Positions 18,072 to 27,011 of a stretch of 52,198 nucleotides of DNA are shown here, in pieces. Position 1 is the stretch's first letter; each line of letters begins with the position of its first letter. The notes under the pieces were generated by a model. It ran no database searches. It saw only the letters and a program-made list of their open reading frames with translations, and was not told the DNA's origin. Source of the DNA: Pseudomonas mosselii (GTDB lineage: Bacteria; Pseudomonadota; Gammaproteobacteria; Pseudomonadales; Pseudomonadaceae); assembly GCF_003205295.1 (NCBI RefSeq), contig NZ_QJRP01000033.1, positions 1 to 52,198 on the forward strand. Reading direction: 5' to 3'. A program made the position numbers and the translations under genes.

Positions 18072-18886
18072 TGCACAGCTGGATAGATGGCCAGGACGCG
18101 GCTGCGGTCAATCTGCAGAATCGTGGCCTGGCCTACGGCGATGGCCTGTTCGAGACCATCGCCGTGCGCGGCGGCAGGCCCAGCCTGCTGGCCCTGCACC
18201 TCGACCGTCTGGCGCTGGGTTGCCAGCGCCTGGCGATCGAGGCCGACCTGACGCTGGTTCGCAATGAACTGTTGCAATTCGCCCAGTTGCTGGGCGAGGG
18301 CGTCGCCAAGCTGATCCTGACCCGCGGCGATAGCCAGCGTGGCTATGCCCCGGCGGCTGGCGCCCAGGCGCGGCGCATCCTCCAGGGCAGCCCCTTGCCG
18401 GCCTATCCCGCCGAGCATGCCGAACAGGGCGTGCGTCTGTACGCTTGCCAGACGCGGCTGGCGGAACAACCGCTGCTGGCCGGGCTCAAACACCTCAACC
18501 GCCTCGAGCAGGTGCTGGCCCGTGCCGAATGGCAGGATCCGGCGTTTGCCGAAGGCTTGATGCGTGATGGCCAAGGACGAGTGATCGAAGGGGTGTACAG
18601 CAACCTGTTCCTGGTGCGTGACGGCGTGCTGCTGACCGCCGAGCTGAGCCGTTGCGGCGTGGCCGGGGTGATGCGCGCGGCGCTGCTGGAGCAGGCGGCG
18701 TTGCTGGGCATTGCCACCCAGGTGCGGGACTTGCCGCTGGAGGCGCTGGAGCAGGCCGACGAAGTGTTCGTCTGCAACAGTGTCTACGGCATTTGGCCCG
18801 TGCGTGAATTCGCCGCGTTGAACTGGCCGGCCGGGCCGCTCACCCGTAAACTGCAGGCCGTTGCCCGTACGTTACTGGATACCTGA
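18071..18886 (+). CDS. pabC: Aminodeoxychorismate lyase
   Basis: PLP enzyme of class IV that releases pyruvate from aminodeoxychorismate to give p-aminobenzoate for folate. The 271-residue protein carries the PLP lysine K140 in 'GLKHLNRLEQV' and the family's 'GVYSNLFLVRDG' phosphate-binding region. Its place between fabF and mltG matches E. coli and P. aeruginosa, which supports pabC over a D-amino acid or branched-chain aminotransferase of the same fold. It overlaps fabF by 3 bp. Confidence 0.93.
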
Positions 18887-18889
18887 TTC

Positions 18890-20065
18890 GTGAGACGCAA
18901 ATTCCTGCTGCTGCTGGAAATGAGCTTGATCCTCGCCGGCCTGGCACTGGGCTGGGCCGCCTGGAAGGTCAACTCGGTCCTGGAGCAGCCCCTGCAAGTG
19001 GCGCAGGAGCGCATGCTCGACGTGCCCAACGGCACGACGCCCAACCGTATGTTCTATCGCATGCAGAGCGAAGGCCTGCTCGACGATCCGCTGTGGCTGC
19101 GCCTTTACTGGCGCTTCAACATGACGGGTACGCCGTTGCATACCGGCGAGTACCGCGTGACCCCGGGCATGACCGTGGGGCAGCTGTTCGACGCCTGGAA
19201 GCGCGGTGATGTGGTGCAGTACAACATCACCCTGGTCGAGGGCTGGACCTTCCGCCAGGTGCGTGCCGCGGTGGCCAAGCATGAAAAGCTCAAGCACACC
19301 GTCGAGGGGTTGTCCGATGCCGAGGTGATGGACAAGCTCGGCCACACCGGCGTGTTCCCCGAAGGCCGCTTCTTCCCCGACACCTATCGCTTCGTGCGCG
19401 GCATGAGCGATGTCGAACTGCTGCAGCAGGCCTACATGCGCCTGGACGAAGTATTGGCCAAGGAGTGGGCCGAGCGCAGCAGCGACCTGCCGTATCGCGA
19501 CCCGTACCAGGCGCTGATCATGGCCTCGCTGGTGGAGAAGGAAACCGGCATTCCCCAGGAGCGCGGGCAGATCGCCGGCGTGTTCGTGCGGCGCATGCGC
19601 TTGGGCATGATGCTGCAGACCGATCCGACCGTGATCTACGGCATGGGCGAGCGCTACAACGGCAAGATCACCCGCGCCGACCTGCGCGAGCCGACCCCCT
19701 ACAACACCTACACCATGACCGGTCTTCCGCCGACGCCGATCGCCATGGTCGGGCGCGAGGCAATCCATGCCGCGCTCAATCCGAGCGATGGCTCAAGCCT
19801 GTACTTCGTCGCCCGCGGCGATGGCAGCCATGTGTTCTCCGACGACCTGGACGATCACAACAGCGCGGTGCGCGAGTTCCAGCTCAAGCGTCGGGCGGAT
19901 TACCGCTCCAGCCCCGCGCCGCAGGCCGAGCCGGCGACGCCCGAGCCGCAGGCGGCTCCGGAGGCGGCCCCTGCGCCCGCGCCGGAAAGCGACGCGCCGG
20001 CCCCCACCGATGAATCCGCGCCGGCTGACACGTCGGTGCCAGAAGACACTAAGGAACACTCGTGA
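18890..20065 (+). CDS. mltG: Endolytic murein transglycosylase MltG
   Basis: Inner-membrane YceG-family lytic transglycosylase thought to end nascent glycan strands. The 391-residue protein starts with GTG, has a membrane anchor at about 4-24 and a LysM-like region, then the catalytic domain with E216 in 'ASLVEKETG' (E. coli E218) and 'TDPTVIYG'. It is longer than usual by a Pro/Ala-rich tail of about 45 residues at the C-terminus, which is probably disordered and periplasmic. Its stop overlaps the tmk start. Confidence 0.93.
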   Translation: MRRKFLLLLEMSLILAGLALGWAAWKVNSVLEQPLQVAQERMLDVPNGTTPNRMFYRMQSEGLLDDPLWLRLYWRFNMTGTPLHTGEYRVTPGMTVGQLFDAWKRGDVVQYNITLVEGWTFRQVRAAVAKHEKLKHTVEGLSDAEVMDKLGHTGVFPEGRFFPDTYRFVRGMSDVELLQQAYMRLDEVLAKEWAERSSDLPYRDPYQALIMASLVEKETGIPQERGQIAGVFVRRMRLGMMLQTDPTVIYGMGERYNGKITRADLREPTPYNTYTMTGLPPTPIAMVGREAIHAALNPSDGSSLYFVARGDGSHVFSDDLDDHNSAVREFQLKRRADYRSSPAPQAEPATPEPQAAPEAAPAPAPESDAPAPTDESAPADTSVPEDTKEHS

Positions 20066-20694
20066 GCGGTTTGTTTATCACCCTGGAAGGCCCTGAAGGC
20101 GCCGGCAAGAGCACCAATCGCGATTACCTGGCGGCACGCCTGCGCGAGCAGGGCGTCGATGTGGTCATGACCCGTGAGCCCGGCGGTACGCCGCTGGCCG
20201 AGCGCATCCGCGAACTGCTGCTGGCGCCGAGCGAGGAGCGCATGGCGGTCGACACCGAGCTACTGCTGATGTTCGCCGCCCGTGCCCAGCACCTGGCCGA
20301 AGTCATCCGCCCGGCGCTGGCCCGTGGCGCCGTGGTGCTGTGCGATCGCTTCACAGACGCCACCTACGCCTACCAGGGCGGCGGCCGCGGCCTGCCGGTG
20401 GAGCGTATCGCCATCCTCGAGGCCTTCGTCCAGGGCGAGCTGCGTCCTGACCTGACTTTGGTATTCGACCTGCCGGTGGAGGTGGGCCTGGCCCGCGCCG
20501 CGGCCCGTGGCCGGCTGGATCGCTTCGAGCAGGAAGGCCAGGCCTTCTTCGAGGCGGTGCGCCAGGCCTACCTGCAGCGTGCCGGCCAGCAGCCGCAGCG
20601 CTACCGGCTGCTGGACGCCGCACAGCCGCTGAACGCAGTGCAGCAGGCCATCAACGCCCTGGTGCCGGGCATCCTGGAGCGTTGCCGTGGCTGA
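20062..20694 (+). CDS. tmk: Thymidylate kinase
   Basis: Phosphorylates dTMP to dTDP. The 210-residue protein starts with GTG in a GTGA overlap with mltG. The P-loop is 'EGPEGAGKST' at 9-18, 'TREPGGTPLAE' follows near 34, and 'DRFTDATYAYQGGGRG' is the DR motif and lid region. It overlaps holB by 8 bp, so the two are tightly coupled, as in E. coli. Confidence 0.97.
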   Translation: MSGLFITLEGPEGAGKSTNRDYLAARLREQGVDVVMTREPGGTPLAERIRELLLAPSEERMAVDTELLLMFAARAQHLAEVIRPALARGAVVLCDRFTDATYAYQGGGRGLPVERIAILEAFVQGELRPDLTLVFDLPVEVGLARAAARGRLDRFEQEGQAFFEAVRQAYLQRAGQQPQRYRLLDAAQPLNAVQQAINALVPGILERCRG

Positions 20695-21673
20695 TGCCTA
20701 CCCCTGGCAGCAGGCGCTCTGGCAGCAACTGGCCGGGCGCGCCCAGCATGCCCATGCCTACTTGCTGCACGGCCCCCAGGGCATCGGCAAGCGTGCCCTG
20801 GCCGAGCGCCTGATGGCGCGGCTGCTGTGCCAGCAGCCGCAGGGGCTGGACGCCTGCGGCCAGTGCAAGTCGTGCCTGTTGCTCAAGGCCGGCAGCCACC
20901 CGGACAACTTCGTGCTGGAGCCGGAGGAGGCCGACAAACCGATCAAGATCGACCAGGTGCGTGATCTGGTGTCGTTCGTGGTGCAGACCGCCCAGCAGGG
21001 CGGGCGCAAGGTGGTGTTGATCGAGCCAGTGGAGGCGATGAACATCAATGCCTCCAACGCCCTGCTAAAGAGCCTGGAGGAGCCTTCCGGCGATACCGTG
21101 CTTTTGCTGGTCAGCCACCAGCCCAGCCGCCTGTTGCCGACCATCAAAAGCCGCTGCCAGCAGGTCGTCTGCCCGCAGCCGAGCCTGGAGCAGAGCCGCG
21201 CCTGGCTGGCCGGCGCCCTTGTCGACAGCGCCGAGGAAGAGCGCGAAGAGCTGCTGACCCTGGCCGCCGGTTCGCCGCTGATGGCCGTGAGCCTGCAGGC
21301 CCAGGGCGTGCGCGAGCAGCGGGCGCTGGTGACCGAGGGGGTGAAGAAGCTGCTCAAGCAGCAACAGTCCCCCAGCCAGCTGGCCGAGGCCTGGAGCAAC
21401 GTGCCCTTGCTGCTGCTGTTCGACTGGTTCTGCGACTGGTCGCACCTGATCCTGCGCTACCAGTTGACCCAGGATGAGGAAGGATTAGGCTTGTCCGACA
21501 TGCGCAAGGTGCTGCAGTACCTGGCGCAGAAGAGCCGCCAGGGCAAGGTGCTGGAGGTCCAGGCGTGGATCCTCGAGCAGCGCCAGAAGGTGCTGGGCAA
21601 GGCCAACCTCAACCGTGTACTGCTGCTCGAAGCCTTGCTCGCCCACTGGGTGCAACTGCCGGGCATGCGCTGA
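20687..21673 (+). CDS. holB: DNA polymerase III subunit delta'
   Basis: Clamp-loader subunit of the replicative polymerase. The 328-residue protein starts with GTG inside the end of tmk. 'YLLHGPQGIGKRALA' is the degenerate P-loop, followed by a cysteine-rich zinc module (CQQPQGLDACGQCKSC) and 'NALLKSLEEPS' in the AAA+ core. In P. aeruginosa pilZ lies between holB and tatD; here only 33 bp separate them. Confidence 0.95.
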   Translation: MADAYPWQQALWQQLAGRAQHAHAYLLHGPQGIGKRALAERLMARLLCQQPQGLDACGQCKSCLLLKAGSHPDNFVLEPEEADKPIKIDQVRDLVSFVVQTAQQGGRKVVLIEPVEAMNINASNALLKSLEEPSGDTVLLLVSHQPSRLLPTIKSRCQQVVCPQPSLEQSRAWLAGALVDSAEEEREELLTLAAGSPLMAVSLQAQGVREQRALVTEGVKKLLKQQQSPSQLAEAWSNVPLLLLFDWFCDWSHLILRYQLTQDEEGLGLSDMRKVLQYLAQKSRQGKVLEVQAWILEQRQKVLGKANLNRVLLLEALLAHWVQLPGMR

Positions 21674-21706
21674 TTTCCACCGTTCATTCATGTGTGTCGT
21701 GTTCCC

Positions 21707-22489
21707 ATGCTCGTAGATTCCCATTGCCACCTCGACCGTCTCGACCTGAGCGCCCACCAGGGCTCCCTCGACGCCGCCCTGCAGGCGGCCCGTGAGCGGG
21801 GGGTAGGGCACTTCCTGTGCATCGGCGTGAGCGCCGAGAACGCCGGCGCGGTCAAGGCGCTGAGCGAGCGCTACGCCGACGTGGATTGCTCGGTGGGCGT
21901 GCACCCGCTCGACCTGGCGCCGGGCGAGACGCCGGCCCTGGAGTGGCTGTTACGCGAACTGGCTCACCCGCACGTGGTGGCCATCGGCGAGACCGGGCTG
22001 GACTACCACTACGAGCCGGAGGCCGCCGAGTTGCAGCAGGCCTCGTTCCGCCTGCACCTGGAGGCCTCGCGCCAGACCGGCAAGCCGGTCATCGTGCACA
22101 CCCGGGCGGCCCGTGAGGACACCCTGGCGCTGCTGCGCGAGGCCAGCCTGCCTCAGGCCGGGGTGCTGCACTGCTTCACCGAGGACTGGCCGATGGCCAA
22201 GGCCGCGCTGGACCTGGGCTATTACATCTCGCTGTCCGGCATCGTCACCTTCCGCAATGCCGACGCCCTGCGCGAGGTGGCCCGGCAGGTACCGGTGGAT
22301 CGCCTGCTGGTGGAGACCGACTCGCCGTACCTGGCACCGATCCCGCATCGCGGCAAGCCGAACCTGCCGCAGTACGTGCGGGAAGTGGCCGAGTATGTGG
22401 CGTCGTTGCGTGGGGTGAGCTACGAGCAGCTGGCCGCGCAGACGACCAGCAACTTCAAGCGACTGTTCCCGCTGGCAAGGGTGGCCTGA
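21707..22489 (+). CDS. tatD: TatD family metal-dependent hydrolase
   Basis: A 260-residue TIM-barrel hydrolase of the TatD/YcfH type; family members act as DNA or D-aminoacyl-tRNA processing enzymes. Metal ligands are visible as H6 and H8 in 'DSHCHLD', E in 'GETGLDYHYEP', 'VIVHTRAA', 'GVLHCFTED' and D in 'ETDSPYLAP'. It follows holB as in E. coli (ycfH), which favours that subgroup. The chosen ATG has no clear Shine-Dalgarno sequence; the only in-frame alternative is a GTG 15 bases earlier. Confidence 0.92.
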   Translation: MLVDSHCHLDRLDLSAHQGSLDAALQAARERGVGHFLCIGVSAENAGAVKALSERYADVDCSVGVHPLDLAPGETPALEWLLRELAHPHVVAIGETGLDYHYEPEAAELQQASFRLHLEASRQTGKPVIVHTRAAREDTLALLREASLPQAGVLHCFTEDWPMAKAALDLGYYISLSGIVTFRNADALREVARQVPVDRLLVETDSPYLAPIPHRGKPNLPQYVREVAEYVASLRGVSYEQLAAQTTSNFKRLFPLARVA

Positions 22490-22519
22490 GGTCGCTGTGC
22501 GCTTGCTCCCGAACCGGGC

Positions 22520-22555
22520 AAAAAAAACCCGGGTTCTGGGGGGGGAATCCGGGTT
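22520..22555 (-). terminator. Terminator for the minus-strand aminotransferase gene
   Basis: On the minus strand AACCCGG (22555-22549) pairs with CCGGGTT (22532-22526) around a C-rich loop, followed by a run of eight T. It stops transcription coming from the gene at 22730-23863. The plus strand has a G8 run in the loop. The rest of the gap up to 22730 shows nothing further. Confidence 0.75.
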
Positions 22556-22729
22556 AAGACCATTAGGAGTAAAACAAAGGCACACGGTCCCTGGGCACCT
22601 TTATCGGCACGACACTTGGGGGGATGCGCCGCGCCAACACTTCAAGTATTGGCCAGGATTGGCGCCCCGCCAGCAGTGATTGATCGTTTTTTAAACAGAT
22701 TTGGAATACGTCCGCAGTCCCTTGCGCGT

Positions 22730-23863
22730 TCAACGCATGGCAATCTGTCGGACCTGTCGCAGTACTTCTTCGATCAGGCGGCGGTCGGTATAGAAATGTG
22801 GGGAAAACCGTACCCCGGGGCCGCGTACGGCGCACATCACCCCGTTTTTGCTCAGGGCCCGATAAATGTCGGTGTTGGCATGACCATCCAGGCTGAAACT
22901 GACGATGCCGGCCCGCCGTGAAGGATCATCCGGGCTATGCAACTGCGCCCCGGGGATGGTCGTCAGCCCTTGATGCAACTGCTCGACCCGCTGCCCCAGC
23001 TGTTCGGCGACCACCGTCATGCCAACCTCCTCCAGCAGCGACAGGCTGGCCTCCAGCGCGCAGGCGCCGAGCATGTTCGGGCTGCCACACTCGAAGCGCC
23101 GCGCGCTGCGCGCCGGTTGCCACTGGCGGCGCTCGAAGTCGCCGAGATGATCCAGCATGTGCCAGCCATAGGCATGCAGCTTCAACTGTCGGCGCAGCTC
23201 GCTGCGGCAATAGAACACCCCCAGCCCCTCGGGGCCGAGCATCCACTTGTGGCCGTCGGCCATGGCGAAGTCGCATTGGTAGCGCTGCACATCGAAGGGC
23301 AGGGCGCCGATCTGCTGGATCGCGTCGACGCAGAACAGCACGCCGCGCGGGCGGCAGGCGGCGCCCAGGCGTGCCAGGTCCAGGCGCAGGCCGCTGGCGA
23401 ACTGCACGGCGCTGACCGCCAGCAACCGCGTCCGCGGGCCGCAGACGGCGATCAGCGCCGCTTCCGGGTCGGCGCCGGCCAGGCTTGCCTCGACAACCTC
23501 GACCCCACGGTCGGCCAGGGCCTGCCAGACCACGCGGTTGGAGGGGAACTCCTCATTGCTGATGACGACCTGGTCACCCTGCCGCCAGTCCAGGCCGAAG
23601 GCCACCAGCGACAGCGCCTGGGAGGTGTTGCCCACCAGGGCGATGTCGCCGGTGCTGGGCGCATTCAGCAGGTGTGCCAGGCGCTCGCGCAGGCGCCGCT
23701 CGGTGGCTAGCCAGGCCGGATACTCGCGGGCGCCCAGGCGCACGTTTTCGCGGGCGAAGCGCGCCACGGCCTCGGCGGCCCGGCGCGGCCAGGGGGCGAT
23801 CGCCGCGTGATTCAGGTAGCACAGGCCCGGCGCCTGCTCGAACTCATCAAGAAACACAGACAT
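22730..23863 (-). CDS. Class V aminotransferase (cysteine desulfurase/kynureninase-like fold)
   Basis: PLP enzyme of fold type I, class V, 377 residues. 'LNHAAIAPWP' at 17-26 and 'NTSQALSLVAFGLDW' are substrate and phosphate contacts; 'DAIQQIGALPFDV' holds the PLP-binding Asp; the Schiff-base lysine is K206 in 'DGHKWMLGPEG'. There is no conserved SufS/IscS active-site cysteine loop that I recognise, so aminotransferase or lyase activity on an unknown amino acid is more likely than desulfuration. It faces a TetR gene across 74 bp, which may regulate it, and has its own terminator. Confidence 0.85.
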   Translation of the reverse strand: MSVFLDEFEQAPGLCYLNHAAIAPWPRRAAEAVARFARENVRLGAREYPAWLATERRLRERLAHLLNAPSTGDIALVGNTSQALSLVAFGLDWRQGDQVVISNEEFPSNRVVWQALADRGVEVVEASLAGADPEAALIAVCGPRTRLLAVSAVQFASGLRLDLARLGAACRPRGVLFCVDAIQQIGALPFDVQRYQCDFAMADGHKWMLGPEGLGVFYCRSELRRQLKLHAYGWHMLDHLGDFERRQWQPARSARRFECGSPNMLGACALEASLSLLEEVGMTVVAEQLGQRVEQLHQGLTTIPGAQLHSPDDPSRRAGIVSFSLDGHANTDIYRALSKNGVMCAVRGPGVRFSPHFYTDRRLIEEVLRQVRQIAMR

Positions 23864-23937
23864 GGTTGGAAGATCCGTGCAATTTGCCGCCAGTTAGGCA
23901 TAATAATCCGCTTCGATTGTCATCCCAGTCCTTCTTT

Positions 23938-24573
23938 ATGCAGAAAGAACCTCGCAAGGTCCGTGAGTTTCGCCGTCGCGAACAAGAGATCCTCGACACG
24001 GCGCTCAAGCTGTTTCTCGAACAGGGTGAAGACAGCGTCACCGTCGAGATGATCGCCGACGCCGTGGGCATCGGCAAAGGCACGATCTACAAGCACTTCA
24101 AGTCCAAGGCGGAGATCTACCTGCGCCTGATGCTCGACTACGAGCGCGACCTGAACGCGCTATTGCATTCGGCTGACGTCGACCGCGACAAGGAAGCCCT
24201 GTCGCGTGCCTACTTCGAGTTCCGTATGCGCGACCCGCAGCGCTACCGGCTGTTCGACCGCCTGGAAGAGAAGGTGGTCAAGGGCAACCAGGTGCCGGAA
24301 ATGGTCGAGCAGTTGCACAGCATCCGCGCCTCCAACTTCGATCGCCTCACCCAGCTGATCAAGGGGCGCATCAGCGAGGGCAAGCTCGAGGACGTGCCGC
24401 CGTACTTCCACTACTGTGCGGCCTGGGCGCTGGTCCATGGCGCGGTGGCGCTGTACCACTCCCCGTTCTGGAGCAATGTGCTCGAGGATCAGGAAGGTTT
24501 CTTCCAGTTCCTCATGGACATCGGCGTGCGCATGGGCAACAAGCGCAAGCGCGACCCGGAAGCCGCGAACTAA
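23938..24573 (+). CDS. TetR/AcrR family transcriptional regulator
   Basis: DNA-binding regulator of 211 residues. The N-terminal helix-turn-helix spans about 30-60 ('VTVEMIADAVGIGKGTIYKHFKSKAEIYLRL'); the C-terminal part is an all-helical ligand domain without recognisable specificity. A CATAAT box about 35 bases before the ATG could be the promoter. It is divergent from the aminotransferase gene and is followed by two terminators. This gene is next to tatD in other Pseudomonas (known synteny), so it may belong to the core genome and control a distant target. Confidence 0.9.
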   Translation: MQKEPRKVREFRRREQEILDTALKLFLEQGEDSVTVEMIADAVGIGKGTIYKHFKSKAEIYLRLMLDYERDLNALLHSADVDRDKEALSRAYFEFRMRDPQRYRLFDRLEEKVVKGNQVPEMVEQLHSIRASNFDRLTQLIKGRISEGKLEDVPPYFHYCAAWALVHGAVALYHSPFWSNVLEDQEGFFQFLMDIGVRMGNKRKRDPEAAN

Positions 24574-24585
24574 AGCCGTTCAAGC

Positions 24586-24616
24586 AGCGCCCGCCGCACA
24601 TCCGGTGGGCGCTTTC
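24586..24616 (+). terminator. Terminator after the TetR gene
   Basis: AGCGCCCGCCG (24586-24596) pairs with CGGTGGGCGCT (24603-24613) with one mismatch, followed by a short T run. Confidence 0.7.
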
Positions 24617-24643
24617 CCTCCAGGCTTCGACGGGAAGGCTTGC

Positions 24644-24671
24644 AAAAACCTGATTTTTGAGTCAGGTTTTG
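24644..24671 (+). terminator. Second terminator or leader hairpin before the MoaA-like gene
   Basis: AAAACCTGA pairs with TCAGGTTTT around a T-rich loop and ends in four T. It lies 32 bases before the next start codon, so it either backs up the preceding terminator or attenuates the following gene. Confidence 0.6.
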
Positions 24672-24702
24672 CCCGCCAGAATCTTCCATGCCGGAGTCAT
24701 CC

Positions 24703-25671
24703 ATGATCGTCGATCGTCAAGGCAGGCGCTTTCGCAACCTGCGCGTCAGCCTGACTGCTGCCTGCAACTATGCCTGCACCTACTGCGTGCCCGATGGCAA
24801 GCGCCTGGTCGCGGCGCAGGACGAGCTCACGGCGGATGCCCTGGCCCGAGGCGTGGCTTATCTGGTGGAGGCGGCCGGGGTCGAACGGCTGCGCATCACC
24901 GGCGGCGAGCCGCTGGTCAGCCCGCGACTGGAAGCCTTTCTCGGCGCGGTGGCGGGCCTGGGGCTGGAAGATATCAGCCTGACCACCAACGGCCAGTTGC
25001 TCATCCGCAAGCTGCCGCTGCTGCGTGATGCCGGCATTCGCCGGCTCAACGTTTCGCTCGACACCCTCGACGCCACAGCCTTTCGCCGGATCGCCCGGGG
25101 TGGCGACCTGGCCAGCGTCTTGGCGGGCATGGAGCAGGCCAGCGCCGCGGGCATGGCGATCAAGGTCAACATGGTGCCCATGCGCGGGCAGAACCTCGAC
25201 CAGGTACTGCCTTTGCTCGACTACTGCCTCGAACGCGGCTATGAGCTGCGCTTCATCGAGCTGATGCGCATGGGCCACCTGGCACGCGACGGTAATGCCT
25301 TCCTGCAGCAGTTCGTCGGCCTTGAGCAATTGCTGGCCTTGATCGGTCAGTCACACAGCTATGAGCAGGCGCCGCGCCCGCTGGATGCCACGGCCCTGCG
25401 CTACCGCATTCCCGGCAAGGGCCATTTCGGCGTGATCGCCAACGAGAGCGTGCCGTTCTGCCGCACCTGTTCGCGCCTGCGCCTGTCGTCCACCGGCTGG
25501 CTGCATGGCTGCCTGTCGTCGAGTAACCGTCACTTTGTCGGCGACCTGCTCGACAAGCCCCGCCATCAGGCACTTCCGGCGCTGCAGCGGCTGCTGGTGA
25601 AGGCCCTGGCGGACAAGCAGGATGTGGCGTTTTCCGGCGATGTGATGGTGATGAAGGTGATCGGCGGCTGA
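24703..25671 (+). CDS. MoaA-family radical SAM protein (GTP 3',8-cyclase paralogue)
   Basis: Radical SAM enzyme of 322 residues resembling MoaA, which begins molybdopterin synthesis from GTP. The SAM cluster motif is C21-x3-C25-x2-C28; the second cluster motif is C253-x2-C256-x13-C270; the protein ends in the two glycines that MoaA needs for activity. All hallmark residues are therefore present. No other moa, mog or moe gene is near. Pseudomonads often have more than one moaA, so this may be a second copy. The ATG at 24703 is preferred over 24688 because GGAG lies 6 bases upstream. Confidence 0.85.
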   Translation: MIVDRQGRRFRNLRVSLTAACNYACTYCVPDGKRLVAAQDELTADALARGVAYLVEAAGVERLRITGGEPLVSPRLEAFLGAVAGLGLEDISLTTNGQLLIRKLPLLRDAGIRRLNVSLDTLDATAFRRIARGGDLASVLAGMEQASAAGMAIKVNMVPMRGQNLDQVLPLLDYCLERGYELRFIELMRMGHLARDGNAFLQQFVGLEQLLALIGQSHSYEQAPRPLDATALRYRIPGKGHFGVIANESVPFCRTCSRLRLSSTGWLHGCLSSSNRHFVGDLLDKPRHQALPALQRLLVKALADKQDVAFSGDVMVMKVIGG

Positions 25672-25737
25672 CTCTGGCGCAAAAGCTGCATCCTGCGGCT
25701 ATTCGCCGGTTTTTCGTCACCGGTTTCTGGAGGAAAG

Positions 25738-26343
25738 ATGCGTAGCCTGGTCTTGCTGCTGGCGCTGATGGCGTTGGGCGGCTGCATGAATGTCAGCGAT
25801 ATGGGCGAGGGCGTCCGTTACCACATGAGTGATGCGGGCCTGCTGGACCACAGCGACACCACCCGTACCCTGTCGATCCGTCTGCAGCCGGACTCGTTCA
25901 TCTTCATCGGCCAGGGCGCGTTCGTGCCGCCGGGCAAGGGGCCGGTGCCACGGCAGAATGCGGTGGCCGAGGAGGCCTTCAAGAGCTTCGTCGAGTACTT
26001 CCCGCTGGTGCGCCGTGCCCAGGGCCCGCTGGGTCTGGAAGATGCGATCGCCGAGGCCCGCGCGGTGGGTGCCGATTATGTGCTGTACACCCGTTTCGCC
26101 CGCACCGACGACCGCATCGGCAACGGTGACGAATGGTATGACGAGCAGGCCGTCGATCGCCTGGGCTGGGACCGTGGCGTGGTGCAGATGATGCTGATCG
26201 AGACCAGCACCCGCTACCTGATCGACACCGCGCGCATCAAGAGCCGCGGCGGTTTGTTGACGTTCCACGACAACACGCCGCAGGATTTGCTTGCCGCGCC
26301 GATGCGCGAGTACGCTCGTAGTCTTCTGGGCATGAGCAACTGA
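25738..26343 (+). CDS. Lipoprotein, DUF4823 family
   Basis: Predicted 201-residue lipoprotein: a hydrophobic signal 'MRSLVLLLALMALGGC' with the lipobox LGGC and lipidation at C16. The residue after the cysteine is Met, not Asp, so outer-membrane sorting is expected. The mature part has no enzyme motif that I recognise; I assign it to DUF4823 from memory of Pseudomonas proteins starting this way. GGAGG lies 6 bases before the ATG. The next gene begins 11 bp after the stop, so the two are probably co-transcribed. Confidence 0.8.
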   Translation: MRSLVLLLALMALGGCMNVSDMGEGVRYHMSDAGLLDHSDTTRTLSIRLQPDSFIFIGQGAFVPPGKGPVPRQNAVAEEAFKSFVEYFPLVRRAQGPLGLEDAIAEARAVGADYVLYTRFARTDDRIGNGDEWYDEQAVDRLGWDRGVVQMMLIETSTRYLIDTARIKSRGGLLTFHDNTPQDLLAAPMREYARSLLGMSN

Positions 26344-26354
26344 GCGAGCGCGTC

Positions 26355-26915
26355 ATGAGCGATTCCGGCAAGGCCAACGATCTGCTGGCGCAGATCCCCG
26401 CGCACAAGGGGCTGCCCCCGGTGCACCTGTGGAACCCGGATTTCTGCGGTGACATCGACATGCGGATCGCCCGGGACGGGACCTGGTACTACCTGGGGAC
26501 GCCGATCGGGCGCAAGCCGATGGTGCGGTTGTTCTCCACCATCATTCGGCGTGACGGGGACGACTACTTCCTGGTCACGCCGGTGGAGAAGGTCGGGATC
26601 CGGGTCGATGACGCGCCGTTTGTTGCCGTGCTGCTGGATGTCGAGGGCAGTGGGGAGCAGCAGGTACTGCGGTTTACCAGCAATGTTGACGATCAGGTCG
26701 AGGCTGGGCCTGATCATCCGCTGCGGGTCGAGCTTGATCCGGTTACCCAGGAGCCTTCTCCGTATGTGCTGATGCGCAGCAACCTCGAAGCGTTGATTCA
26801 TCGTAATGTGTTCTATCAGTTGGTGGAGCTGGCGGTGGCACGGGAGATTGATGGGGAAGTTTGGCTTGGGGTTTGGAGTCGGGGTGAGTTTTATCCGATT
26901 GGACGTAATGTCTAA
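26355..26915 (+). CDS. DUF1285 domain protein
   Basis: A 186-residue soluble protein that fits DUF1285: 'PPVHLWNPDFCGDIDMRIARDGTWYYLGTPIGRKPMVRLFSTII' near 21-66, and 'YFLVTPVEKVGI'. No catalytic residues are known for the family. It follows the lipoprotein gene closely. The last 150 bases are less GC-biased at the third codon position than neighbouring genes, and the gene ends at the border of the repeat-rich pocket. Confidence 0.85.
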   Translation: MSDSGKANDLLAQIPAHKGLPPVHLWNPDFCGDIDMRIARDGTWYYLGTPIGRKPMVRLFSTIIRRDGDDYFLVTPVEKVGIRVDDAPFVAVLLDVEGSGEQQVLRFTSNVDDQVEAGPDHPLRVELDPVTQEPSPYVLMRSNLEALIHRNVFYQLVELAVAREIDGEVWLGVWSRGEFYPIGRNV

Positions 26916-26976
26916 TACTTGCTTCTGAATTTCCATATCATTACAACTACAATAGCCCAGCCATCAACTCATATTT

Positions 26977-27004
26977 CTTGATCTTGATCTTGATCTTGAT
27001 CTTG
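26977..27004. repeat. (CTTGAT) hexanucleotide array, 4 units plus CTTG
   Basis: Four exact CTTGAT units followed by CTTG. It lies a few bases beyond the 3' end of structured repeat copy A (minus orientation), the same relation that the other arrays have to copies B and C. Confidence 0.9.
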
Positions 27005-27011
27005 CTTCTAA

